64,000 nt of DNA. Source: Marinobacter sp. es.042. Lineage in GTDB: Bacteria; Pseudomonadota; Gammaproteobacteria; Pseudomonadales; Oleiphilaceae. The DNA lies in the NCBI RefSeq assembly GCF_900188315.1, contig NZ_LT897781.1:3534001-3598000 (forward strand), given 5' to 3'. Shown here piece by piece: positions 1 through 9,854 of the stretch. The stretch's first letter is position 1, and each line of letters opens with the position of its first letter. Below the pieces are notes generated by a model. The model was given only the letters and a program-made list of their open reading frames with translations, ran no database searches and had not been told where the DNA came from. A program made the translations under genes and the position numbers.

Positions 1-1271
1 AATCCGGAGATGCCGGGGAGCTGCGCCGGGATTTCTGGGAACAGGTCATTAGAGAAATGGCATCGGATGGTCTCAGAGTGCTGGCACTGGCCAGGAAGCC
101 TGCAGAACGGGGTATCGGCGAACTGGCCACTGAGGATCTTGAGCAGGGGGCAGAGCTGCTCGGCCTGGTCGGGCTTTTGGATCCGCCCCGGCAGGAGGCT
201 GTTCGGGCGATTGCCGAGTGTCACGATGCCGGGATCCGGGTCAAGATGATTACCGGTGATCACGGGATAACAGCGGGCGCTATTGCCCGTAAGCTGGGGC
301 TGAAAAATCCCGAGCGGGTGCTGACCGGCAAGGAGCTGGATCATCTGGATGATAGCCAGCTTCGCGATCTTGTTGGCGAGGTGGATGTCTTTGCCCGGAC
401 CAGCCCGGAACACAAGTTGAGACTGGTCACCGCTCTTCAGGACCTGCATGGCGTCGTAGCCATGACCGGGGATGGGGTGAATGATGCGCCAGCACTCAAG
501 CGGGCGGATGTCGGGATTGCCATGGGGGTGAAGGGCTCGGAAGCGGCCCGCGAGGCGTCTTCCGTGGTGTTGCTGGATGACAACTTTGCCAGTATTGCTG
601 CGGCCGTGCGTGAGGGCCGAACGGTTTATACCAACCTCAAAAAAGGCATCGCCTTTATGCTGCCCATAAATGGTGGCGAATCCATCAGTCTGATCACGGC
701 CTTGCTGTTGGGGCTGACGTTGCCCATTTCGGCCTTGCAGATTCTCTGGGTCAACATGGTGAGTTCGGTGGTTCTGGCGATGACGCTGGCGTTTGAACCC
801 GCCGAGCCAGACGTGATGAAACGCATGCCCAGGGCCCGTGACGAGTCGCTTTTGAAGGGGTTTGTGGTCTGGCGTGTGGTATTTGTGTCCTTGCTGTTCC
901 TGGCGGGAATCTTCGGGGCCTGGTACTGGGCCATCCACCACTACGGGGATGAGAATACGGCCAGAACGCTGGCGGTCAATACGCTGGTCGCCATGGAGAT
1001 GTTCTATCTGTTTGCCGTGCGTTATCTGGATTCGGCATCAATTACCCTGCGTGGGGTGCTGGGCACACCAATCGTGCTTCTGGCGGTTGCAGTCGTGATT
1101 GCGTTGCAGCTGCTGTTTACCTATATGCCGTGGTTTAACGACACTTTTGGTACAAAGGCGCTGAGTCTTGAAATGCTGGGGTTCGCCACTCTAGCCGGGG
1201 CGGCTGTTCTGGTGATTCTGGAAATAGAAACGGCGTTGAGAAAGCGCCTGCTCAGGGCAGACCCCGGGTAA
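1..1271 (+). CDS. Cation-transporting P-type ATPase, C-terminal part (5' end outside window)
   Basis: This is the C-terminal ~420 residues of a P-type ATPase. The reading frame is open from base 3, so the start lies upstream of the window. Visible parts are the end of the nucleotide and phosphorylation domains, with the TGD motif and the hinge motif GDGVNDAP, followed by a cation-ATPase C-terminal domain with about six hydrophobic segments. ATP hydrolysis through an aspartyl-phosphate would drive ion transport across the inner membrane. In the segment equivalent to M6 the motif reads LWVNMVSS. Classical calcium pumps have an Asp one residue after VT or VS there (NLVTD), and it is missing here. 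The ion is therefore uncertain and calcium is not favoured. The last 20 bases overlap the convergent phosphoketolase-like gene. Family assignment is firm; substrate is not. Confidence 0.9.
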   Translation, partial: SGDAGELRRDFWEQVIREMASDGLRVLALARKPAERGIGELATEDLEQGAELLGLVGLLDPPRQEAVRAIAECHDAGIRVKMITGDHGITAGAIARKLGLKNPERVLTGKELDHLDDSQLRDLVGEVDVFARTSPEHKLRLVTALQDLHGVVAMTGDGVNDAPALKRADVGIAMGVKGSEAAREASSVVLLDDNFASIAAAVREGRTVYTNLKKGIAFMLPINGGESISLITALLLGLTLPISALQILWVNMVSSVVLAMTLAFEPAEPDVMKRMPRARDESLLKGFVVWRVVFVSLLFLAGIFGAWYWAIHHYGDENTARTLAVNTLVAMEMFYLFAVRYLDSASITLRGVLGTPIVLLAVAVVIALQLLFTYMPWFNDTFGTKALSLEMLGFATLAGAAVLVILEIETALRKRLLRADPG

Positions 1272-3669
1272 TCACCGCCGGATCGCCCCGGCCCTCTACC
1301 GCAGCCAATTCGGCACTGGAAAGCCACTCTCCCGGTGGCTTGTCCATAACGCTGGCACAGGCGGCCAGGGCATGGCCCCAGGAACAGCCGTTGGCGAATA
1401 GCATGCCGGCCTCATTCAATGTGCCGCCGCGGTTGATGTAGCCCAGAACCCGGGCCTGGGACGGCTCTGGGAACAGCGGATGGAGATGTCCCCGGAAGAC
1501 CTCCGGGCGCATGTGCGTGAGGGCAACCCGTCGGTGAATTCGATGGGGGAAGAGACGTTCCCTCTCAAATTCCGACAGGCATATCTGCGCCTCCATCGTA
1601 TCCCTGGGCTGGCGGAATCTGCCGGGTTCCTGAATGTAGACCAGCCGGAAGGGTGTGCCGGTCTCCCTGAGACGTTCACAGGCTCTCATCGCCTCGGATA
1701 ACTGGTAGGCGCCATTGGCCATGAGCAGCAAAGGCTCGCCAGCAGAGGTGTCTTCGTCCACCACCAGGGCACCATGTTTGGCCAACAGTTCTGCTTCCCG
1801 GGTGTCGAAGACACATGGGCGGTCCCGTTTCGGGATCACCATGCAGCTGATCTTGCCTCTTTCGCTGAACACCGATGGCAATGTTGCCAGCGTGCTGTTG
1901 TAGTCGGCCGGAAACAGCACCCGGGAGACGTCGTTCATCTCCGCAAGCATGCTTTCGCAGAAGGTGGTGTCCTGATGGGACTGCTCGTTCTTGCCATTTT
2001 CCCAGGTGTGTGAGGTGGCAATAACCGGCAAGCCGAGCCAGCGGGCAGGCCGCCCGACTTCTTTCTGGTGCCGGGCAAAAATCAGCTCCTGGCGTATGGC
2101 GCCAAGCATTTTTACGCAGAAAGCCTCATAGCTGGCGACCAGATTCAGCCCCGCCTTGTTGGCCAGGCAAGCTGACACCACAGATTCTTCGTTCAGCGCG
2201 GTGATGATCTTGCCATGCACCGACTCCAGATCGTTTTCGGGATCGTTCACCCGGTGCTTCAGGTCATTCAGTACTCCGCCAAGACGATTGCTTGCCAGCT
2301 CGTCCGGATTGCCCACTCGGGCCCTGAGGCCCGGGTTCTGGGCCACCAGCGCCCGGAAAAAATCATCCACGGCCCTCATCGGCGAGGTGCATTCCCGATT
2401 GGCTGGAAGGCGGGGGATAATCGGCTCCGGGGGATTGCGGGTCGCGAGGGCATGATCACGCTCAAGTGGGCGAGATTGCCCGGCGTGCTGGTTCAGATGA
2501 GCGATAGCGTTTTGAAGCTGATCAGGAGCCACCCACAATCTGGCGGCATGCGCGTTAAACAGCTCCCTGGCCCGGGCATCCATCCGCGGGTTTCCGGGCA
2601 GTGGCAGGTTGTGGGCTGCATTGCTGCTGGCGCCATAAAAACCATACCCCTTGGTGGTCTCCGCAATGCCATAGGGTACCCGAACGGGATAGCCGCTCTC
2701 TCCCCGTAGCGCGGCCTCGCCATTGGTGGCGAGTGCCCGCTCCATTTCATAGAGAGCACAGACAAAAGCGGCAGGATCGCGGCCATCAAAACGGAAGGGC
2801 ACAAAGCCCCTGTGTTCGAGGTGCGCTTCAAAACGTTCGAGACCCTCGCGGGTGCCCAGCTCGGTTCGCTGTTCGATGCGCCGTCCGTTGGCGATCATAA
2901 CCGGCATCACCGCGCCGCAGTCCTCGGCGCGCCACCAGCGGGGGATCCAGTCGCTTCCGCGCTGCTCCTCGGCGGCCCCATCAGACAGAAAGGCCACCAG
3001 AGACTCACCCGGCAGGGGCATGTGGGCGTATTGCAGCTCGGCAAACCCGAGATAACCACCTTCGAGAATGCCACCGGCGGTGTGCGGATTGACGTGGCTG
3101 CCAAGGGGCGCGGCCATGGAACCGTCCGGCTTCTGGCGGTAACTGTAGAAATCGGAAACCAGAGTGGAAAGCCCATCAGGCCCGCGATAACGCTCGGCCT
3201 GTTCCGGATGAAGGTTGCCGGTAAGAACGTTCAGGGCATCCACTGCCGCTACACAGTGCCCCTGGCCCATCAGCCAGCTTCGTGTGCGTCCGGTCAGATT
3301 GTTCAGAGCCAGATAGCCGGCATAGGCCGGCACCATGTTCAGTGCCCCGCCTGTGTGGCCTTCCGGATTGGTCTTGAAGTCCTGAGGCGCGAGGGGCTGG
3401 CCGGAGACATCAATCCGGCGGGCGTAGGTCATATGGACTACCAGCCAGAGACCGGCACTGGTCAGCCTGTCCAGATCAGCGAGTTTCCGATAGACGGTGG
3501 CGGCGTCAGGCTGATGTCCGGCAGCCACCAGGTGCTCTGCGAGTAGGCTGACCTGATGTTGGGTGGCTTCACTGTGCTGGATGACGCCATAGCCATCGCA
3601 CCAGCGCCGGAAATCCGGGCAGTCCGAAGCAGCGTGATTCACTGCGGCTGTTTGAATGGGTAATGGCAT
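1252..3669 (-). CDS. Phosphoketolase-family (XFP) ThDP enzyme, divergent
   Basis: The 805-residue protein has the length and order of the D-xylulose-5-phosphate/D-fructose-6-phosphate phosphoketolase family. The N-terminal half carries EGHTGGALNMVPAYAGYLAL, then NPHTAGGILEGGYLGF; the C-terminal half is XFP_C-like. Known phosphoketolases split ketose phosphates with phosphate to acetyl-phosphate using ThDP. Two signature stretches differ from the norm: EGGELGY reads EGGYLGF, and the ThDP-binding GDGEAET reads SDGAAEE. The exact reaction is thus open. I chose ATG at 3669 because GGAGG lies six bases upstream; a longer frame starts at 3723 without such a site. The gene stands alone, convergent with the ATPase and divergent from ilvD. 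Confidence 0.8.
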   Translation of the reverse strand: MPLPIQTAAVNHAASDCPDFRRWCDGYGVIQHSEATQHQVSLLAEHLVAAGHQPDAATVYRKLADLDRLTSAGLWLVVHMTYARRIDVSGQPLAPQDFKTNPEGHTGGALNMVPAYAGYLALNNLTGRTRSWLMGQGHCVAAVDALNVLTGNLHPEQAERYRGPDGLSTLVSDFYSYRQKPDGSMAAPLGSHVNPHTAGGILEGGYLGFAELQYAHMPLPGESLVAFLSDGAAEEQRGSDWIPRWWRAEDCGAVMPVMIANGRRIEQRTELGTREGLERFEAHLEHRGFVPFRFDGRDPAAFVCALYEMERALATNGEAALRGESGYPVRVPYGIAETTKGYGFYGASSNAAHNLPLPGNPRMDARARELFNAHAARLWVAPDQLQNAIAHLNQHAGQSRPLERDHALATRNPPEPIIPRLPANRECTSPMRAVDDFFRALVAQNPGLRARVGNPDELASNRLGGVLNDLKHRVNDPENDLESVHGKIITALNEESVVSACLANKAGLNLVASYEAFCVKMLGAIRQELIFARHQKEVGRPARWLGLPVIATSHTWENGKNEQSHQDTTFCESMLAEMNDVSRVLFPADYNSTLATLPSVFSERGKISCMVIPKRDRPCVFDTREAELLAKHGALVVDEDTSAGEPLLLMANGAYQLSEAMRACERLRETGTPFRLVYIQEPGRFRQPRDTMEAQICLSEFERERLFPHRIHRRVALTHMRPEVFRGHLHPLFPEPSQARVLGYINRGGTLNEAGMLFANGCSWGHALAACASVMDKPPGEWLSSAELAAVEGRGDPAVITRGLP

Positions 3670-3870
3670 GAGATGCCTCCAGGGCGTCAGTGTGTCCGGG
3701 AATTTTAAAACCACCACTGTCAACTGCCATTGATGCAGGTCAGTCGAAACTGCATCTTTTCGCGGGCCGTTCAGGGATCAGCGGGTGGATGGAAACGCTC
3801 TCGCGCACGTTGCCGAATGCCATGGTTTCTGAGAATCTGTTCTAATAAGCCATCTGATAAGGAGACTCCC

Positions 3871-5559
3871 ATGACGCAAGACAAGAATCAGGACAAGCGC
3901 CGGAAATATTCGGCCCCCGTTGTTGATGGCATTGGCAAATCCGCCAGCCGTGCCATGCTTCGGGCCGTCGGGTTTACCGATGAGGATTTCAAAAAGCCCC
4001 AGATTGGCATTGCGTCCACATGGAGTAACCTCACGCCGTGCAACATGCACATCAACCAACTGGCCGAGGAGTCGGCTGCCGGAGCCGATGAGGCCGGCGG
4101 CAAGTCGCTGATTTTCAATACCATTACCATATCGGACGGCATTGCCAATGGTACCGAGGGCATGAAGTATTCCCTGGTGTCCCGGGAGGTGATCGCCGAT
4201 TCCATCGAGACAGTGGCCGGTTGTGAAGGGTTCGATGGCCTCGTGGCGATCGGTGGCTGCGACAAGAACATGCCCGGTTGCATGATGGGCCTGGCGCGTC
4301 TGAACCGGCCGTCTGTGTTCGTGTATGGTGGCACGATCATGCCCGGCGAGAACCACACCGATATTATTTCCGTGTTTGAAGCCGTGGGTGCCCACGCCCG
4401 TGGTGATCTGGATCTGATTGAGGTGAAGCAGATAGAGGAAACCGCGATTCCGGGGCCAGGATCCTGTGGTGGCATGTATACCGCCAATACCATGGCGTCG
4501 GCCATCGAGGCCATGGGCATGAGCCTGCCGGGCAGCTCCGCCCAGAACGCTGTGTCGGAGACCAAGGCGGAGGATTGTCGTGGTGCCGGGGCTGCGGTGC
4601 TGAACCTGCTGGAGAAAGACATCAAGCCCAGCGACATCATGACCCGGAAAGCCTTCGAAAACGCCATTACGGTCGTCATCGCCCTGGGCGGTTCCACCAA
4701 TGCGGTACTGCACCTGCTGGCCATGGCCAGCACCGTCGGTGTCGATCTGGAGCTGGAAGACTTTGTCGAGATTGGCAAGCGGGTGCCGGTGCTGGCGGAT
4801 CTGCGCCCGAGCGGCCACTACATGATGTCGGAGCTGGTGGCCATCGGCGGTATCCAGCCACTGATGAAAATGTTGCTGGACCGCGGGCTGCTGCACGGTG
4901 ACTGTCTTACCGTAACCGGTCAGACGTTGGCGGAGAACCTGGCTGATGTGGCCCCCTATCCGGAAGGGCAGGACATCATTCATGCCTTCGACAACCCGAT
5001 CAAGGCTGACAGCCATCTGCGGATCCTGTTCGGCAATCTCGCGCCAACGGGTGCGGTGGCGAAGATTACCGGCAAGGAAGGTACTCACTTTACCGGCCGT
5101 GCCCGGGTATTCCATTCGGAAGAAGAAGCCCAGGAGCGGATTCTCGACGGCACGGTGGTGGCCGGCGATGTGCTGGTCATCCGCTACGAAGGCCCCAAAG
5201 GCGGACCGGGCATGCGGGAGATGCTGAGCCCCACCTCAGCGATTATGGGCAAGGGTCTGGGCAGCGATGTCGCGTTGATTACCGATGGCAGGTTCTCAGG
5301 GGGCAGCCACGGTTTCGTGGTTGGCCATATCACACCGGAAGCGGCCGAGGGCGGCCCGATTGCGCTGGTCGAGGATGGCGACACCATTACCATTGATGCC
5401 GTCAGTAACCAGATTGAGCTGGATGTCTCGGATCAGGAACTGGAACGTCGTCGGCAGGCCTGGCAGGCTCCACCACCCCGTTTCACCCGAGGCACGCTGG
5501 CGAAGTATTCGCGAACCGTAAGTTCTGCCTCGAAAGGGGCAGTGACCGATCTGCCCTGA
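3871..5559 (+). CDS. ilvD: Dihydroxy-acid dehydratase
   Basis: IlvD removes water from 2,3-dihydroxy-3-methylbutanoate or -pentanoate, the third common step of valine and isoleucine synthesis, in the cytoplasm. The 562-residue product has the three family cysteines at about positions 57 (TPCNMH), 130 ([10 protein letters not shown]) and 199 ([14 protein letters not shown]). Its length matches the ~560-residue class rather than the ~616-residue E. coli type. The three-cysteine pattern suggests a [2Fe-2S] enzyme, which is an inference. The start at 3871 follows AAGGAG with good spacing; the longer frame from 3730 has no support. It stands alone, ending 12 bases from the convergent phosphodiesterase-like gene. 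Confidence 0.96.
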   Translation: MTQDKNQDKRRKYSAPVVDGIGKSASRAMLRAVGFTDEDFKKPQIGIASTWSNLTPCNMHINQLAEESAAGADEAGGKSLIFNTITISDGIANGTEGMKYSLVSREVIADSIETVAGCEGFDGLVAIGGCDKNMPGCMMGLARLNRPSVFVYGGTIMPGENHTDIISVFEAVGAHARGDLDLIEVKQIEETAIPGPGSCGGMYTANTMASAIEAMGMSLPGSSAQNAVSETKAEDCRGAGAAVLNLLEKDIKPSDIMTRKAFENAITVVIALGGSTNAVLHLLAMASTVGVDLELEDFVEIGKRVPVLADLRPSGHYMMSELVAIGGIQPLMKMLLDRGLLHGDCLTVTGQTLAENLADVAPYPEGQDIIHAFDNPIKADSHLRILFGNLAPTGAVAKITGKEGTHFTGRARVFHSEEEAQERILDGTVVAGDVLVIRYEGPKGGPGMREMLSPTSAIMGKGLGSDVALITDGRFSGGSHGFVVGHITPEAAEGGPIALVEDGDTITIDAVSNQIELDVSDQELERRRQAWQAPPPRFTRGTLAKYSRTVSSASKGAVTDLP

Positions 5560-5571
5560 TCTGATTGGAGT

Positions 5572-8175
5572 TCAGGTCTTCAGCTGTTCTGGCTTGCCCC
5601 AGTAGTATCCCTGGCCATACAGGCCGGGGAACTGCTGTAGCCAGGTGGCGATAGCTTCCTCCTCCACACCTTCGACCACGACATCCAGGTCCAGAGCCTC
5701 ACCCAGGTCAAGCGCCGCTCGGAATATTCGCTGTCGGGCAGGTTGGGTGAGTATGTCGCTGAGAAAACTCCGGTCGATTTTCAACTCGTCTAGCTCGAAT
5801 GTGGCAAGAGTTCCCAGCGACGAGTGCCCGGTTCCAAAATCATCGACGGCAATTCTGAAGCCACTTTGGCTCAGGGTCCGAATGACGTCTTTTGCCAAGG
5901 CTGTGTCAGCCATCATCGCTGTTTCGGTAATCTCCAGAATAAGATCGGAAGGTTGTGTCCCATGGTGCTGCACAATCGCCTTCACCTTTTCCAGAAAGTC
6001 CGGGTGGGTAAGATCGTTTGCAGAAATATTGACCGCAACGGCAATGTGGTCCCCGTGACGAGCCTTCAGCGCGCTCATATCTTCACAGACCCGGTCGACC
6101 ACCCAGAGCGTAACGTGGTGAATCATCCCGACCTGTTCGGCTAACGGGATCCATCGATCCGGAGCAACCGTGCCGAAGTCCGGGTGTTGCCAGCGGATCA
6201 GGGCTTCCAAGGAAGCGATACGAGCGTCCTGTATTCGCACAGTGGGTTGGTATTCCAGCCATATGCAGCCGTTACCCAGTGCCTCTTCGATATCCAGCAT
6301 CAGCATTTGCTGCTGGTACTGCCAGTCCGCGATAGCCGGGTCGTAAACCGTCAGGGGCTGATGCGTATCCAGAGCCGCAAAGCCAGCGGATGAGAGGATA
6401 TCTGACGCGTCGACCCCATGCTCCGGAGCATGGGCGATACCCACCGATGAACTCCAGGATAGCGAGAACCGGCCCTCGCGGAAGTTCTCTCCCAACCAGT
6501 TCATGAGCGTTTTCAGTTTTTCCGGGTAAGCGTCCGGGGCGTCACTGTGGAAAAAGGCGAAGGCATGATTGCTGGTGTCAATGCTGGCGAGCGCATAGCC
6601 GTCAATCATGATCAACTGATCACCCATGATCCGTTTAAGGAAACCGTCGAGCTCCCACAGATAACTTCTGAGCAGATCCTCTGCCGTCCGATAGCCGAGA
6701 GCCTGCTCGATTTCGTTAAACCGGGTCAATTGAATCATGGCGACGGTGTAGGGCTGTTGGTGGCCATCAAGCTGATCCAATGACTCCTCAAGCATGGCCC
6801 GATTGGGTTTGCCGGTAACACTGTGGGTTTTGAGGAGTCGTTTGTAATTTTGCTCAACGTGAGATCGCAGCGTCTGTTCCTGGCGGGCCCGAATATCGGA
6901 AGCCAGCCTTTTTTTGCGCTCTTCCAATATCTGACGGCCAATGCCGCTGGTCAGGATCAGAGATGCGGCCGCTGCGCCGATAAAGAATGCGGAATCGGTA
7001 AAGCTGTTTACCGGGACCCAGCCGACAGTCCGTGCCGCTGAGATAATTGTACCTAGGAGAATGAAGAGCAGTGATAACGCAAAATAGCGGGCATAAACCT
7101 CGTGCCGGGCCTGTTTGAGCGCCAGGGCCAGAATCATCGAACCACTGCTCAGGGCCAGTATCAGAAAGGAGTCCTGACCGAGCAACGGTAGCCGCAGTGG
7201 CATGGCCAGCAGATGTAATAGGCCGAGCACACTCGCCGCATTCAGTAGCAGTCTCGAGAGTCTGGAGGCCTCGATAAAGTTTGGCGTGATTTGGCAAAGT
7301 GAGATGAGGCAAAGGCAGAGGCTGATGTTCAGCACTGTGTTTATTTCCGGGAAGTCTGGCCAAATCAGCCAGAGCCCGAAGCCTTCCATGACAAGTTGCA
7401 CGTGAATAACGGATAGCGTGAGAACGCCCAACCAGGCTAGCCCCGGGAGCCTGAATTTCATCATGAAGCTGAGGTTCAGCAACAGCGCAAAGACTAGGAG
7501 GCCGGTGATGAACGCCTTCCAGGTCATGGTTCCTGCGATACTGCTTACAACGTTGTTGGGTTCCAGAATGGTAATGGGCAGCAGTGTGGGGCCGGCATTT
7601 TGAATCTCGAACAACAGTGTGGAAGTGCCCGTTGGTAATGAAACCGGCCAGATCCACGGTGGTAGTGAAATCAGCCGGTTACCGAACGGGTGAACGTCTC
7701 CCATTTCGCGAAGACGCTGGAAAACGCCGTTTTCATCGAGAATGGCGGGCCTGAGCCGGTCGATGTAAGGCGCGGATACAAGCGCCCACTGTTCGACGTT
7801 CGTGGTTCCAGGGTTTTCCACGGTCACCTTGAAGGTGACAGGCCCGTCGTAATAGCCAATGCCGGAGTTCTCTGACGGGGCCGCTTGCCAGTTTTTCTGT
7901 CGCCAGTTCTCGTCGTCTATAACCTGTTCCAGGGAGGCAACCAGATAGTCGATCTGCACAATGTGGGAGGACTGGGACGCTGACTCGGGAGAGTCGGCGT
8001 GGGACAGCGGGGCAGGCGGATTTTCAGGCGCGTGAAGGAGGCTTGCGAGCAGACCGTATGCCATGGCAGCGAAAAGAAACAGGAATGGCATCCACCGTCG
8101 AAAAGGTGTCAGCCCGGACTGGGCTTGGAGTTGTGACAGCACGGCTTTTTCAGTCTGATGGGTGCTGTCATCCAT
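5572..8175 (-). CDS. Membrane protein with degenerate GGDEF and intact EAL domain, likely c-di-GMP phosphodiesterase
   Basis: The 867-residue protein begins with one membrane segment (about 28-46), an extracytoplasmic region to about residue 200, and then roughly seven hydrophobic segments, like 7TMR-DISM sensors. A GGDEF-like domain follows in which the GGDEF motif itself is unrecognisable, so cyclase activity is unlikely. The C-terminal ~250 residues form an EAL domain with its key residues: SLEALIRW, NISAND, LEITET, VDDFGTG and ELKIDRSF. It probably hydrolyses c-di-GMP in response to an external signal; the ligand is unknown. It resembles the protein encoded at 20838-23396 in layout. The start ATG at 8175 lacks a clear ribosome binding site. 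Confidence 0.85.
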   Translation of the reverse strand: MDDSTHQTEKAVLSQLQAQSGLTPFRRWMPFLFLFAAMAYGLLASLLHAPENPPAPLSHADSPESASQSSHIVQIDYLVASLEQVIDDENWRQKNWQAAPSENSGIGYYDGPVTFKVTVENPGTTNVEQWALVSAPYIDRLRPAILDENGVFQRLREMGDVHPFGNRLISLPPWIWPVSLPTGTSTLLFEIQNAGPTLLPITILEPNNVVSSIAGTMTWKAFITGLLVFALLLNLSFMMKFRLPGLAWLGVLTLSVIHVQLVMEGFGLWLIWPDFPEINTVLNISLCLCLISLCQITPNFIEASRLSRLLLNAASVLGLLHLLAMPLRLPLLGQDSFLILALSSGSMILALALKQARHEVYARYFALSLLFILLGTIISAARTVGWVPVNSFTDSAFFIGAAAASLILTSGIGRQILEERKKRLASDIRARQEQTLRSHVEQNYKRLLKTHSVTGKPNRAMLEESLDQLDGHQQPYTVAMIQLTRFNEIEQALGYRTAEDLLRSYLWELDGFLKRIMGDQLIMIDGYALASIDTSNHAFAFFHSDAPDAYPEKLKTLMNWLGENFREGRFSLSWSSSVGIAHAPEHGVDASDILSSAGFAALDTHQPLTVYDPAIADWQYQQQMLMLDIEEALGNGCIWLEYQPTVRIQDARIASLEALIRWQHPDFGTVAPDRWIPLAEQVGMIHHVTLWVVDRVCEDMSALKARHGDHIAVAVNISANDLTHPDFLEKVKAIVQHHGTQPSDLILEITETAMMADTALAKDVIRTLSQSGFRIAVDDFGTGHSSLGTLATFELDELKIDRSFLSDILTQPARQRIFRAALDLGEALDLDVVVEGVEEEAIATWLQQFPGLYGQGYYWGKPEQLKT

Positions 8176-8312
8176 ATAAAGCGACGGTCTCGGTAAGTGG
8201 TGTTTTCTGACTCGATGAATCAGGCCGAATTTTAATGGTTTTTCAGCTCACTTGCATTTGCTGTATGAAATTGGCGCAAGAAACTTTTCACCTGATTAAA
8301 CAGGCCATTCGC

Positions 8313-8321
8313 TGGTATAGT
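8313..8321 (+). promoter_or_regulatory. Extended -10 promoter element for the PBP7-like gene
   Basis: The bases read TGGTATAGT, an extended -10 (TGN-TATAGT). Transcription would begin near 8328, so any protein start before that is excluded. This supports the later start at 8402. No convincing -35 was found, as is common for extended -10 promoters. Confidence 0.5.
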
Positions 8322-8401
8322 TGAACCTGACCACCTTATCTGTAAAAGCCTGTTTCCGGACTGGTTGCGCGATGCATGAACAAACCACAGGATCTGTACA
8401 A

Positions 8402-9352
8402 ATGAGACTCGCCGGCTTTTCCCCTTTCGTGATCTTGATGTTGCTCTGGCTGCCTGGATCGCTTGTGGCCCAGCAAACAGGGGGTGAATCCCAAAAGCAG
8501 GACGCAGAAACAGACAGCGGACCCAGACTCGCTTCGGTGAATGCCGCGGTTGCCGTCGCTGGTGATAATGAGCTGATTTTCGGCAAGAATGCCGACCGGT
8601 CCGTACCCATTGCCTCTGTCACCAAGGTCATGACCGCGCTGGTCGTGTTGGAATCTGGCGAGTCGCTGGATGACTGGCTGACTTTTCATGAGCGGCATAC
8701 GCCTGCCGCCGCCAACGCCTACAGTCGGATTCGCATCGACTCGGAGATGCGGCGTAAAGATGTACTGCGCATTGCGCTGATGTCCTCCGAAAATTTCGCC
8801 GCCTACACCCTCGCCCGCAGTCACCCGGGCGGGTTCGATGCCTTTATTGAAGCGATGAATGCCAAGGCCGTGGCCCTGGGGATGACCGGCACCCGGTTTG
8901 TCGATCCCACCGGACTGTCATCCGAGAACCTGTCGACCGCCGCAGATCTCGTCAAGCTGGTGAACGCTGCGGCGGATTATCCGGAAATTCGGGAATATTC
9001 CACGACGGGTTATTTCCGGGGGCAGTTCCGCCAGCCTCGTTACAGCCTGTCGTTTGGTAACACCAATGCTCTGGTTCACCGCGATAGCTGGGGTGTCGAC
9101 CTGAGCAAGACCGGCTATCTGTCCGAGGCAGGGCGCTGTCTGGTGATGATCTCCAAGATGAATGGCAAAGAGGTAGTGACCGTTCTACTGGATTCGCTCG
9201 GCACCCGCTCGCCGATGGGCGATGCCGGACGAATAAAGCGCTGGCTTGATACCGGGGCCAGGGGCTCGGTGGCCGCTGCCGCCCGGCGTTACGAACAGGA
9301 AAAGAACGCGTCATACGCGACCGCTGGTAACAGTACGGTCAGTGTGAACTGA
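8402..9352 (+). CDS. pbpG: D-alanyl-D-alanine endopeptidase, PBP7 type
   Basis: This serine peptidase of the S11 family would cut DD-crosslinks of peptidoglycan in the periplasm. All three active-site motifs are present, counted from the chosen start: SVTK (Ser72, Lys75), SEN (129-131) and KTG (236-238). The HPGG stretch typical of PBP7 follows the second motif. The first ~23 residues form a signal peptide ending near VAQ. I chose ATG at 8402 because it gives the neatest signal peptide and has CAGGA upstream. ATG at 8372 is an alternative, while the frame opening at 8321 overlaps the promoter. The 316-residue product is normal for the family. The asparaginase-like gene follows 19 bases downstream and is probably cotranscribed. 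Confidence 0.9.
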   Translation: MRLAGFSPFVILMLLWLPGSLVAQQTGGESQKQDAETDSGPRLASVNAAVAVAGDNELIFGKNADRSVPIASVTKVMTALVVLESGESLDDWLTFHERHTPAAANAYSRIRIDSEMRRKDVLRIALMSSENFAAYTLARSHPGGFDAFIEAMNAKAVALGMTGTRFVDPTGLSSENLSTAADLVKLVNAAADYPEIREYSTTGYFRGQFRQPRYSLSFGNTNALVHRDSWGVDLSKTGYLSEAGRCLVMISKMNGKEVVTVLLDSLGTRSPMGDAGRIKRWLDTGARGSVAAAARRYEQEKNASYATAGNSTVSVN

Positions 9353-9371
9353 CACTGAAGGGAATCCCGTT

Positions 9372-9851
9372 ATGATCCAGATATTCACGACCGGTGGCAC
9401 CATCGACAAGGTCTACTTCGATGCCAACAGCGAGTTCGAGGTAGGGCACAGCCTGCTTCCGGAGCTGCTGTCTGAATCCAACATCCACGAGGGCTATCGC
9501 CTGCGGGAACTGCTGCGCAAGGACAGCCTGGAGATGACCGATGATGACCGCCAGCAGGTACTGGCGGCGGCCCGTGAATGCGATTGTGGCCGAATCATTA
9601 TCACCCACGGCACAGACACCATGGCCGATACTGCGGCGGTGCTGTCCGGCCTGAAAGACAAGACCATCGTATTGACCGGCGCGATGCAGCCGGCTCGGAT
9701 GCGCCGAACCGATGCGGTATTCAATGTCGGGTTTGCCTGGGCTGCGGTGCAGCTGCTGCCGCCGGGTGTGTATATCGCGATGAATGGTGAAGTGTTCGAG
9801 GCCGGTGCAGTGCGCAAGAATCTCAAGGCGCAACGTTTCGAGCGGACCTGA
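9372..9851 (+). CDS. Asparaginase-family protein, N-terminal domain only
   Basis: The 159 residues match only the N-terminal domain of L-asparaginases (usually ~330 residues). The first threonine motif is present as TTGGTID near residue 6, and the second as THGTDTM around residue 78. The C-terminal domain, which completes the dimer interface and active site of ordinary asparaginases, is absent, and nothing like it follows before the convergent rsuA. The frame is clean, so this looks like a natural short form rather than a recent break. Activity and substrate are unknown. GAAGGGAA precedes the ATG. It lies just downstream of pbpG in the same direction. Confidence 0.8.
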   Translation: MIQIFTTGGTIDKVYFDANSEFEVGHSLLPELLSESNIHEGYRLRELLRKDSLEMTDDDRQQVLAAARECDCGRIIITHGTDTMADTAAVLSGLKDKTIVLTGAMQPARMRRTDAVFNVGFAWAAVQLLPPGVYIAMNGEVFEAGAVRKNLKAQRFERT

Positions 9852-9854
9852 ATA

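Noticed and set aside
3778..5115. A 445-codon minus-strand open frame
   Set aside because: It is antisense to ilvD with all catalytic cysteines intact, and has no recognisable motif or start signal.
9372..9851. Frameshifted full-length asparaginase
   Set aside because: The following sequence to 9855 and the opposite-strand rsuA leave no room for the missing C-terminal domain, and no other frame encodes it.
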